A DNA stretch of 64,000 nucleotides from JAVBMV01 sp031552145 (GTDB lineage Bacteria > Myxococcota > Myxococcia > Myxococcales > UBA5297), in the NCBI GenBank assembly GCA_031552145.1, contig JAVBMV010000001.1, positions 62,001 to 126,000 on the forward strand, written 5' to 3'. The notes under the pieces are model-generated. The model was not told the DNA's origin, made no database searches, and saw nothing but the letters and a program-made list of their open reading frames with translations. Made by a program: the position numbers and the translations under genes. Positions 27,505-35,051 of this stretch are shown in pieces. The first letter of the stretch is position 1. Each line of letters opens with the position of its first letter.

Positions 27505-28809
27505 ATGACCACCTGCTCCATCGAAGAGCTCTCCCCAGTCGACCGCAAGCTGACCATCGAAATCGACGCCGAGACGGCGACCGCCGAGCTCGAGTCGATC
27601 TACAAGCAGCTCAACCGCGAGGCCCGCATCCCCGGTTTCCGCCCCGGCAAGGCGCCGAAGCGCATCATCGTCTCGGCCTACAAGGATCGTGCCGAGCGCG
27701 ACCTGGTGATGAATTTGGTCGACCTGGGCTACCGCGAGGCGCTCAAGCAGCACCGCCTCGAGCCCGTCTCCCAACCCGAGCTGAAGGAGAAGCTCGACCT
27801 CTGGAAGGAGGGCGAGCCCTTCAAGTTCACGCTCCATGTCGAGGTCAAGCCCGCCATCATTCTGTCGGGTTTCGAGGAGCTCGAGATCAAGGAACGCCCC
27901 GTCGAGGTGAGCGACGCCGAGGTCGAGCGAGAGCTGGAGCGCATCCAGCGAGCGCTGGCCACGCCCGCTCAAGAAAAGGAAGAGCGCAAGGTCGCCAAGG
28001 TGGGTGACATGGCGCTCGCCGAGCTCGAGGTGACCGACTTTCCCGCTCCCGCCGAGGGGCAGGGCAGTGAGCCACAGCGCACCATGCGCCGCTTCTTCAT
28101 TCAGGAGGGGCCCCTCGCGCGTGAGAACTTGGCGCAGCTCGCCGGCCTCGAGGTGGGCGGCAAGGCCGAGTTCACGCACCAGTGGCCTCCTGTCGATCCG
28201 CTCGACGCCCTCGCCAACGCAGAGGCGGGCGTGGCTCCCTCTCATGGGGTAAAGAAGATCACCGCGACGCTGCTGCAGTTCGAGGGGGCGCAGCTCCCCG
28301 CCATCGACGACGAGCTGGCGAAGAAACTTCAGATGGGCGAGACCCTTGCCGAGCTGCGTGAGAAGGTGCGCGCACGCATCGACGAGGTGAAGCGCCAGAG
28401 CGCCGAGGAGCGGCGGCGCGACTCGCTCGTGCAGCAGCTCTTGGCGAAGACCCCCTTCGAAGCGCCCAAGTCGATGGTGGAGGGCGCCTTCCAAAATGCG
28501 GTTGGAATGGTCGAGGCGCAGATGCAGCGCCAGGGGGCCGAGGGCGAGCTGAGCGAGGAGCTGAAGGCGAAGCTGCGCGAGATGGCCGTCGCCCGCGTCA
28601 AGCGCGACCTGCTGCTCGAGGCGATCATCGAGAAGGAGGGGCTGCAGCTCTCGCAGGAAGACCTGACCCAGGCGATGCGTTCGGCCGAGATGCCGCGCGA
28701 GGTGCGCAAGGAGGATCAGGGGCTACTCTTCCAGCGCGTCTGGCAGATGGCGCGCGACCGCAAGGCGCTCGCCTTCCTCGAGTCGAAGGCAAAGCGGGTC
28801 GCCGAGTAG
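27505..28809 (+). CDS. tig: Trigger factor, ribosome-associated chaperone and prolyl isomerase
   Basis: 434 aa, close to the usual length. The ribosome-binding signature GFRPGKAPK is at about residues 43-51 in the N-terminal domain. An FKBP-like middle part (about 150-245) and a long helical C-terminal chaperone domain follow. I chose ATG 27505 because homology starts there and CGAGG is about 8 nt upstream. It folds nascent chains at the exit tunnel. It precedes clpP by 93 nt, the common tig-clpP order. That spacer holds a CCCCGCC/GGCGGGG inverted repeat (28819-28851 region) without a T-tract. Confidence 0.96.
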   Translation: MTTCSIEELSPVDRKLTIEIDAETATAELESIYKQLNREARIPGFRPGKAPKRIIVSAYKDRAERDLVMNLVDLGYREALKQHRLEPVSQPELKEKLDLWKEGEPFKFTLHVEVKPAIILSGFEELEIKERPVEVSDAEVERELERIQRALATPAQEKEERKVAKVGDMALAELEVTDFPAPAEGQGSEPQRTMRRFFIQEGPLARENLAQLAGLEVGGKAEFTHQWPPVDPLDALANAEAGVAPSHGVKKITATLLQFEGAQLPAIDDELAKKLQMGETLAELREKVRARIDEVKRQSAEERRRDSLVQQLLAKTPFEAPKSMVEGAFQNAVGMVEAQMQRQGAEGELSEELKAKLREMAVARVKRDLLLEAIIEKEGLQLSQEDLTQAMRSAEMPREVRKEDQGLLFQRVWQMARDRKALAFLESKAKRVAE

Positions 28810-28902
28810 CGCCCGTCACCCCGCCGTCATGTTGGGGGCCTTGGCGGGGCGGGTCCCGATGTCGAGATAGGCACTTCACAGCTCTCAAGGCGAGGTTACG
28901 CG

Positions 28903-29496
28903 ATGTCCTACATTCCAATGCCATTCGTCATCGAGCAGACCCACCGCGGCGAGCGCAGCTACGATATCTACTCGCGCCTGCTCAAGGATCGGATCATCTT
29001 TCTCGGGACCGCCATCGACGACGATGTGGCCAACGTCGTCATCGCGCAGATGCTCGTCCTCGAGGGGGAGGATCCCGACAAGGACATCAACCTCTACATC
29101 AACTCCCCCGGGGGCTCGGTGACGGCGGGCATGGCGATCTACGACACCATGCAGTACGTCAACTCGCCCGTCGCTACCATTTGCTGTGGGCAGGCCGCCT
29201 CCATGGGCGCGCTCCTGCTCGCGGCGGGCGCCAAAGGTAAGCGCTCGGCGCTTCCCAACGCGCGGATCATGATCCATCAGGTGCTGGGAGGCGCCCAGGG
29301 GCAGGCCTCCGACATCGAGATTCACGCGCGCGAGATCCTCAGCATGAAGGAACGGATGAACCAGATCATGGCGCGCCACACAGGCCAGCCGCTCGAGCGG
29401 ATCGCGCGCGACACTGACCGCGATTACTTCATGGGCGCTGGCGAGGCCAAGGAGTATGGCCTCATCGACGAGGTCCACACCCAGCGGCGCAAGTAG
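28903..29496 (+). CDS. clpP: ATP-dependent Clp protease proteolytic subunit
   Basis: 197-aa serine peptidase of the Clp machine. Catalytic triad motifs are intact: Ser in GQAASMGA, His in IMIHQ and Asp in RDTDRD. The N-terminal MSYIPMPFVIEQT start is typical of bacterial ClpP. The ATG at 28903 has GAGG 8 nt upstream. clpX, often next, is not in the window; a metallopeptidase-like gene follows 6 nt after the stop instead. Confidence 0.97.
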   Translation: MSYIPMPFVIEQTHRGERSYDIYSRLLKDRIIFLGTAIDDDVANVVIAQMLVLEGEDPDKDINLYINSPGGSVTAGMAIYDTMQYVNSPVATICCGQAASMGALLLAAGAKGKRSALPNARIMIHQVLGGAQGQASDIEIHAREILSMKERMNQIMARHTGQPLERIARDTDRDYFMGAGEAKEYGLIDEVHTQRRK

Positions 29497-29502
29497 CGGG
29501 GC

Positions 29503-30177
29503 GTGGCGATTCAGGCGGCTCACCCCATGGCGCTCCCACAGGCACGGCCGCCCGATCTCTCGCGCTCCGTCACCGCGCTCGTGCGCGAGCTCGCCTCGAA
29601 TCTCGAGGCCTTCTCGCACTTGAGGGCGTCGCGCATCTTGATCGTTGCCGGGGAGGCGCGGCGCGGCTCTTGGGCGTCGATAAGGGGACTGGGCGCTGCA
29701 CGCGGCTCGTCCAAAATGCCACCCGCGCGCCCGCTCATCGAGCTGAAGGGGCGGCGGATGCTCTACCTGATCACGCTCAGACCCCGCTTCTTTCGTGCTG
29801 CCTCCCCGCGGAAGCGGCTCGAGACGATTATCCACGAGCTCTTCCATATCTCGCGCCGCTTCGACGGCACGCTCCACAAGGGGAGGCGCCACTCGGTGCT
29901 GGGCGAGCGGTTTGGCGCGCGCCTGGCGCCATTGGTCGACGAGGCGCTGGCGCACCTCTCGCTGGAGGCGAAGCGTGCGCTCTCGCACCATGGGCTCGTT
30001 CAGGCGAGGCAATGGCTGGAGCGCCCGCCTGTGCGCCTCCCGGAGGGGGGCAGGGGGCGCGCGCGCTACACCGAGCGGCAGCTCTTTCGCGGCCCGCTCG
30101 AGATGGTCACGCGTGAGGCGGAGGCCCTCGATGTAGCCGCCCCCAGAGACCGCGCCTTGGGCATCAGGTCGCGGTAG
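29503..30177 (+). CDS. Putative HExxH metallopeptidase
   Basis: 224 aa. The zinc-binding motif HELFHISRRFDG (HExxH) is followed by a HKGRRHSVLG segment that may supply further ligands, similar to small uncharacterised putative metallopeptidases. No signal peptide is obvious, so it is probably cytoplasmic. It starts at GTG 29503, 6 nt after clpP; ATG 29527 (residue 9) is an alternative. Close spacing suggests co-transcription with clpP. Its last 14 nt overlap the convergent homocitrate synthase gene. Substrate unknown. Confidence 0.75.
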   Translation: MAIQAAHPMALPQARPPDLSRSVTALVRELASNLEAFSHLRASRILIVAGEARRGSWASIRGLGAARGSSKMPPARPLIELKGRRMLYLITLRPRFFRAASPRKRLETIIHELFHISRRFDGTLHKGRRHSVLGERFGARLAPLVDEALAHLSLEAKRALSHHGLVQARQWLERPPVRLPEGGRGRARYTERQLFRGPLEMVTREAEALDVAAPRDRALGIRSR

Positions 30178-31321
30178 CGGGGCCGCGCAGCGCCTCGTCC
30201 AGCTCGCGCTCCGAGAGCTCGCTCTCTGTCTCGCTGCGGTCGGCCAAGGCCTTCACGCGGCGCGTCGCCGCGCGCAGCTCCTCCTCGGAGAGCGAGAGGC
30301 CGATGGTGCGCGCGCGGTGGCCCAGCGCGTGGCGTCCGGTCAGCTTGCTGCCCAGCACCAGTCGGCGCGCATTGCCGGCCAGCTCTGGGGCAAAGATTTC
30401 GTAGGCGCCGGGGTCGCGCAGCACTGCCTTCAGGTGGAGCCCCGCCTTGTGGGCGAAGGCGGTGGGGGCGGTGAGGGGCCGGTTGAAGGGAGGCACGACT
30501 CCTGCGGCGCGCGCGGCGAGGCGCTCCAACTCGTGCAGCATCGAGAGGCGATAGCGGCGCGCCGTCTCGGGCACGAGGCTGAGGGCCCGGGCGGTGAAGG
30601 CCCCCAGCGGCGTGATTCCGATGCGCTCTCCAAGCCCCAGAATCGACACATCCACGTGAGTCGCGCCCGCTTCGACCGCGGACCAAGCGTTGGCCACCGC
30701 GCAGCCGGTGTCGTCGTGGCCATGAAACCCGAGCGGCCTGTGAGTGGCGGCGCGGACCCGCCGCGTCAGCTCGTAAACCTGCCGGGGCGTGGCGATCCCC
30801 ACTGTGTCGGCCAGCCCCAGCCTGTCGACGCCCATCTCCTCCGCGGCGCAGAGCAGGCGGAGCACGTCGGCAGGCTCGCTGCGGAAGCTGTCTTCGGCCG
30901 AGAAGCGCACCTCGACACCGGCGCGCTTCGCCAGCGCGATGGGGCTCGCCATGGCGTCGAGAATCTGCGCCAGCGTGCGTCCGTGACTGTTCCTCCGGAG
31001 CGGATCGCTCACCGCATAGAGCAGACCGACACCGCCGACCCCCGCGTCGAGCGCCGCGCGGACATCTTCCTCGTGGCAGCGCACATGGGCCAGCACTCGC
31101 GCCCTCAGCCCCATTGAGGCGAGCTTCCGTGCATCCAGAAAGGAGCGCGGCGAGGCGGCGGGCGAGGTGACCTCGATATAGTCGATGCCGAAGGCGTCGA
31201 GCGCCCGCGCGAGCGCGAGCTTCATTCGGGTCGAAAAGCAGGAGGTGGCGAACTGTTCCCCCTCCCGCAGGGTCGTGTCGATCAACAGGAAGGGCGGGCT
31301 ACGGCCCGTGGAATCTGGCAT
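30164..31321 (-). CDS. Homocitrate synthase, Lys20/NifV-type (LeuA superfamily)
   Basis: 385-aa aldol-type enzyme that would condense 2-oxoglutarate with acetyl-CoA to homocitrate. Motifs: DTTLREGEQF (catalytic Arg), SAEDSFRS, GLADTVGIATPRQVYEL, HGHDDTGCAVANA (metal His) and GLGERIGITPLG. The ADTVG, GERxGITPLG and SEDSFRS set resembles Lys20 homocitrate synthases more than isopropylmalate synthases. ATG 31321 has GAGG just upstream. Standing alone, it could serve alpha-aminoadipate lysine synthesis or another homocitrate use. No nif or lysine genes are seen nearby. Confidence 0.82.
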   Translation of the reverse strand: MPDSTGRSPPFLLIDTTLREGEQFATSCFSTRMKLALARALDAFGIDYIEVTSPAASPRSFLDARKLASMGLRARVLAHVRCHEEDVRAALDAGVGGVGLLYAVSDPLRRNSHGRTLAQILDAMASPIALAKRAGVEVRFSAEDSFRSEPADVLRLLCAAEEMGVDRLGLADTVGIATPRQVYELTRRVRAATHRPLGFHGHDDTGCAVANAWSAVEAGATHVDVSILGLGERIGITPLGAFTARALSLVPETARRYRLSMLHELERLAARAAGVVPPFNRPLTAPTAFAHKAGLHLKAVLRDPGAYEIFAPELAGNARRLVLGSKLTGRHALGHRARTIGLSLSEEELRAATRRVKALADRSETESELSERELDEALRGPATAT

Positions 31322-31497
31322 GGAGCCTCTCGCACTGCATCTGTTGGGGCAGTGGGGCGCGCCCGGCAATCCCTCGCCTCAGAGGGTTCGCCCTTGGCAG
31401 GGCCCCATCTGGCGCTTCCACGGCTCACTCGCTTGCGCTAGGCTGCGCCGCCCCCAATTCCGGGTACTACCAACTTAGTTCTACTGGCGTGAGCGAC

Positions 31498-33474
31498 ATG
31501 GCAGAGAGTTCTCAAGGCGGCGGGAGAGGCGGCGGCAAACGCCCCGTCCCCAAGACATTTGGCGATGTGATGAAGGGAATTCCTTCCCGGCAGGGCGAGC
31601 GCCCGTCGTCTCGAGGCGAGGGGCGAGGCGAGGGCAAGGGGGAGAGAGGCCCTGGCGCTGGCTCCGAAGGGGGAGGGCGAGGCGGAGAGCGCCGCTCCGA
31701 TGGCGGCGGCAGCGGCGAGCGCCGCGGACAGCGGCGCGCCGAGGAGCCGAAGCGGGGACCGGTGGTCGTGCGCAAGCCCGCGCCGCTGATGACCGCTCCC
31801 CTCGCCGAGGGGACCGCGCCCGGGGGAGAGGGCCCTCTCGCGCGCTCCCAGGCCATGGCCTCGCCAACCGCGGGTGCGGGCGCGCCCGACTTCCAGGCGA
31901 ACGAGAAGACCAAGAAGATGGTCTTCCACCGCGCCGACAGGCCGGAGCCTGCGCGCGAAGCCGCCCCGGTATTGCCAGAAATAGAGGAGTACCAGGACGA
32001 GAGCTTCGCCGAGCTCTTCGCGGCCTCCGAGGGGCTCTCGGCGCCGCGCCGCTTCAACGTCGGGCAGAAAGTCTCCGGCCTCATCGTGAAGATTGGCCAG
32101 GAGAGCGCCTTCCTCGATCTGGGCGGCAAGGGAGAGGCGACTATCGCGCTCGCCGAGCTGAAGGACTCGCAGGGGAACATGCTCGTCGCGACCGGCGAGA
32201 TGCTGGAGGGCTACATCCAGTCGGTCACCGGAGGTCTCGTAGTGACGCGCGCGCTCTCGAAGGGCGCGCAGCGCGAGCAGCTCGCCGAAGCGCGGGCGAG
32301 CGGCATCCCCATCGAGGGGTTGGTCGCCGCGCAGAACAAAGGCGGTCTCGAGATCGATCTGGGCGGAGGCGTTCGCGCCTTCTGCCCTGTCTCGCAGATC
32401 GGCCTGCACTTCGTCGAGAATCCTGGCGAGCTGGTAGGGCAGCGGCTGCGCTTCAGGGTCATCGAGCTGAAGGAGCGCGACATCGTCCTCTCCCGCCGCG
32501 CGCTCCTCGAGGAGGAGGCCGCCGCGCGCGCCAAGGAGCTGCGCGAGCGGATCGCGGTCGGCGTCCAGCTCGAAGGCACCGTGACCAGCCTGCGCGACTA
32601 CGGTGCCTTCGTCGATCTGGGGGGCATCGAAGGTCTGCTGCACGTCAGCGAAATTTCGCACGGCCGTATCGCTCATCCCAAGGAGGCGCTCCAGCAGGGG
32701 CAGCGGGTGAAGGTCGAGGTGACCGCGCTCGAGCCCGCCACAAAGGAAGGGCAGCACGAGCGCATCTCGCTCTCGATGAAGCGGCTGGAGCAGGATCCCT
32801 GGGAGCTCGCCGCGCAGCAGCTCGTCGAGGGCGAGCGCAGGCGCGGCCGAGTCGTGCGGCTGCAGCCCTTCGGCGCCTTCGTCGAGCTCTTCCCCGGCGT
32901 CGACGGCCTGATCCACATCTCGGCCTTCGGTACGGGCAAGCGCATCACCCACCCGCGCGACGTCGTCGCCGAGGGGGACGAGGTAGAGGTGGCCATCGAA
33001 GGCATCGATCTGGGCGAGCGGCGCATCTCGCTGCGCCGGATCGATCCCTCCGAGAGCCTGCAGCCCGAGGCGCGGGAGGCGCACGCCGAGAGCGCGGGTG
33101 CCGAGGCCACCCCGCGTCCCGCGCAGGCGAAGCCGGCCGCGCCCCAGGTGGGCGCCGTCTACAACGTCACTGTCGACAAGGTGGAGCCCTTCGGCCTCTT
33201 CGTGCGTTTCCCTGAGGGGCGCGGCCTCGTGCCCAACGCCGAGATGGGCACCCACAAGGGGGCGGACCACCGCAAGCTCTTCCCATCCGGTTCGACCTTC
33301 AAGGCGCAGCTCCTGGAGATCGACGCGCAGGGGCGGCTGCGACTCTCCAAGGTCGCGGCGGAGCAGGCCGAGGAGCGCGCCGAGTACTCCACCTTCATGC
33401 GCGGCCAGGAGAAGGAGAGCAACAAGGGATTCGGCACCTTCGCCGATCTGCTCAAGGGTCGCTTCAAGAAGTAA
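31498..33474 (+). CDS. RNA-binding protein with five S1 domains (ribosomal protein S1-like)
   Basis: 658 aa. Residues 1-150 are a disordered Gly/Arg/Glu/Pro-rich extension. About five S1 OB-fold repeats follow, near residues 182-250, 263-340, 353-430, 443-515 and 550-615. The third is the most canonical (GTVTSLRDYGAFVDLGGIEGLLHVSEIS). The first two and the last are divergent. It resembles rpsA-type proteins, but the RGG-like N-terminus and divergent domains suggest a paralogue. No strong ribosome site separates ATG 31498 from GTG 31489, so the start is uncertain by three residues. Confidence 0.85.
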   Translation: MAESSQGGGRGGGKRPVPKTFGDVMKGIPSRQGERPSSRGEGRGEGKGERGPGAGSEGGGRGGERRSDGGGSGERRGQRRAEEPKRGPVVVRKPAPLMTAPLAEGTAPGGEGPLARSQAMASPTAGAGAPDFQANEKTKKMVFHRADRPEPAREAAPVLPEIEEYQDESFAELFAASEGLSAPRRFNVGQKVSGLIVKIGQESAFLDLGGKGEATIALAELKDSQGNMLVATGEMLEGYIQSVTGGLVVTRALSKGAQREQLAEARASGIPIEGLVAAQNKGGLEIDLGGGVRAFCPVSQIGLHFVENPGELVGQRLRFRVIELKERDIVLSRRALLEEEAAARAKELRERIAVGVQLEGTVTSLRDYGAFVDLGGIEGLLHVSEISHGRIAHPKEALQQGQRVKVEVTALEPATKEGQHERISLSMKRLEQDPWELAAQQLVEGERRRGRVVRLQPFGAFVELFPGVDGLIHISAFGTGKRITHPRDVVAEGDEVEVAIEGIDLGERRISLRRIDPSESLQPEAREAHAESAGAEATPRPAQAKPAAPQVGAVYNVTVDKVEPFGLFVRFPEGRGLVPNAEMGTHKGADHRKLFPSGSTFKAQLLEIDAQGRLRLSKVAAEQAEERAEYSTFMRGQEKESNKGFGTFADLLKGRFKK

Positions 33475-33501
33475 GTTCGTGTGGGCTGGCGAGCGGCGCG
33501 C

Positions 33502-34041
33502 TCAGCGCCGCTTACCGCCGCCGGGCGCCTTGCTCTGGAAGAGGCGCAGCACCTCGCGCACCATCGCCGGGTCCTTGGCGACGTTGCGCACATGCTCGGC
33601 CAGCGTCTTGGGTGCCGCCTCGCGCCCGCTCTTGAAATAGAGCGCCACCGCCGTGCCCAGAGCCGCCGTCACCCTCTTCGCGCCGAAGGCGGCAATCGCC
33701 GCATCGACGACGTAGGCGGTGAGGGTCCCCGCCCAGGGGATGAACTTCAGGATCGTGGTCGCGAGTTTGGCGCTGCCGAACCAGACGGCGATCGTCAGCA
33801 CCACGCTCTTGAAGAGCTCGCTGGAGAGGCGAGCGGCGTCGGCTCGCGACAGCGCGTAGCCGTAGACCGCCGCCACCTCTCGCGTCATGTGCGCGAAGAC
33901 CCCGGCGGTGGCGGCGATGTCGGCCCCTGGGACGGGGACCGCGAACATCGCCGCCGCGGCGCCGAGCGTGTGGCGCTCGATGATCGCCGCCGCGCGCTCG
34001 TCTCGCGCGTCGGGTGCCTCGGGCCTATTAAATTCCGTCAC
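33502..34041 (-). CDS. DUF697-family membrane protein
   Basis: 179 aa. Hydrophobic, Ala/Gly-rich segments around residues 25-50, 78-95 and 100-135 and the VPVPGADIAATAGVFAHM and IPWAGTLTAYVVDAAIAAFG stretches match DUF697 (YcjF-like) proteins. GTG start; the gene lies 7 nt downstream of the DUF898 gene, so the two are probably one operon. The function of DUF697 is not established. A His/Met-rich metal site or enzymatic motif is not visible. Confidence 0.75.
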   Translation of the reverse strand: MTEFNRPEAPDARDERAAAIIERHTLGAAAAMFAVPVPGADIAATAGVFAHMTREVAAVYGYALSRADAARLSSELFKSVVLTIAVWFGSAKLATTILKFIPWAGTLTAYVVDAAIAAFGAKRVTAALGTAVALYFKSGREAAPKTLAEHVRNVAKDPAMVREVLRLFQSKAPGGGKRR

Positions 34042-34048
34042 CTGGCGC

Positions 34049-34930
34049 CTAGGCCGCGCGCTGGCTGGCCTGCTCCAGCGGAAGGTAGGTGCGGTGCTCG
34101 GTGTCGAAGCGGATCAACTTCACCATGTACCAGAAGTGGTAGATGCCCAGCGTCAGGCAGGAGAGGATGGTTCCCACGATGTTGAGGATGAAGAGGTCGA
34201 GCCCCTCTCCATCGAAGTCCGAAGCAAAGGTGCGCCCATTGATCGTGATGCGGGTGCTCCGCGCCAGGAACTTGTTGAGCTTTACTTGGAACCAGGCCGA
34301 GTAGATCCCGAAAGTAATCACGGAAAGGATGAGGCCGACCAGGAAAGTGACGAAGAACTCGCCTCCCGATCCAACGAAATCGAAGCCGCCGATCGCGCGG
34401 TCGTTTTCCAGAATCTCCGTCTTCTCCGCCAGCGCGCGGTTGAGGTTGCAGACGAACCAGGCGCCATAGATCCCGAGGGTGAGGACTGTCAGCAGGAGCC
34501 CGACGAAGAGTACGACGAAGAGCCGGCCTCCGGTGCCGTTGAAGCGCAGCCTGTAGCGAGTACCATCATCCGATTTTGCGGTGGTGTGATCGGTGAAGTA
34601 GCGAATCAGGCTGGCGAGCCACCAAGGGCCGTAGAGTCCCAGCGTGAGCAGCGTCAGGAGGCCGCCGACCAGACCGATGACAAAGAGCTTGCCACCTGTG
34701 CCATCGAAGTCGAGCTTCAGCGCGCCGCGAGGCGTGGGGAGGAGCTGGGTCTTCGAGTTGACGTGGCGCTGCAGCATCACGATGTACCAGGGCATGCCGA
34801 GCCCCAGGGTGACCAGCGTGAGGAGGAAGCCCAGAATACAGGTGGTCAGCATCTCCAGCCCCGTGCCGTCGTAGACTCCGCGGGTCACCGAGGATCTATT
34901 GGGTGCGGCAAAAGCTACCTGAGACTCCAT
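34049..34930 (-). CDS. DUF898 membrane protein made of five 55-residue repeats
   Basis: 293 aa. A unit of about 55 residues, starting with F-D-G-T-G and containing a helix ending LTLGIYGAW, recurs at residues 20, 75, 130, 185 and 239. It is the YjgN/DUF898 fold in tandem. Each repeat has one strong membrane helix and a second amphipathic one. ATG 34930 has a perfect AGGAGG 7 nt upstream. A TTGACA hexamer stands at 35019-35024 (minus strand) with no clear -10. Function unknown; the family is thought to be inner-membrane. The DUF697 gene follows. Confidence 0.85.
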   Translation of the reverse strand: MESQVAFAAPNRSSVTRGVYDGTGLEMLTTCILGFLLTLVTLGLGMPWYIVMLQRHVNSKTQLLPTPRGALKLDFDGTGGKLFVIGLVGGLLTLLTLGLYGPWWLASLIRYFTDHTTAKSDDGTRYRLRFNGTGGRLFVVLFVGLLLTVLTLGIYGAWFVCNLNRALAEKTEILENDRAIGGFDFVGSGGEFFVTFLVGLILSVITFGIYSAWFQVKLNKFLARSTRITINGRTFASDFDGEGLDLFILNIVGTILSCLTLGIYHFWYMVKLIRFDTEHRTYLPLEQASQRAA

Positions 34931-35051
34931 GGTATGCCTCCTAAATGTGGCTGCATGGTAAGAGGAGAGTGTTTCGAAAACGAGCAGCCTCGCGGATGCT
35001 CGTACCTGTACGGGCTGCTGTCAATGGAGTGGGTATGATGCGACATGGGCA

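Noticed and set aside
28819..28851. Inverted repeat CCCCGCC/GGCGGGG after tig as a terminator
   Set aside because: Long loop and no T-run; noted under tig only.
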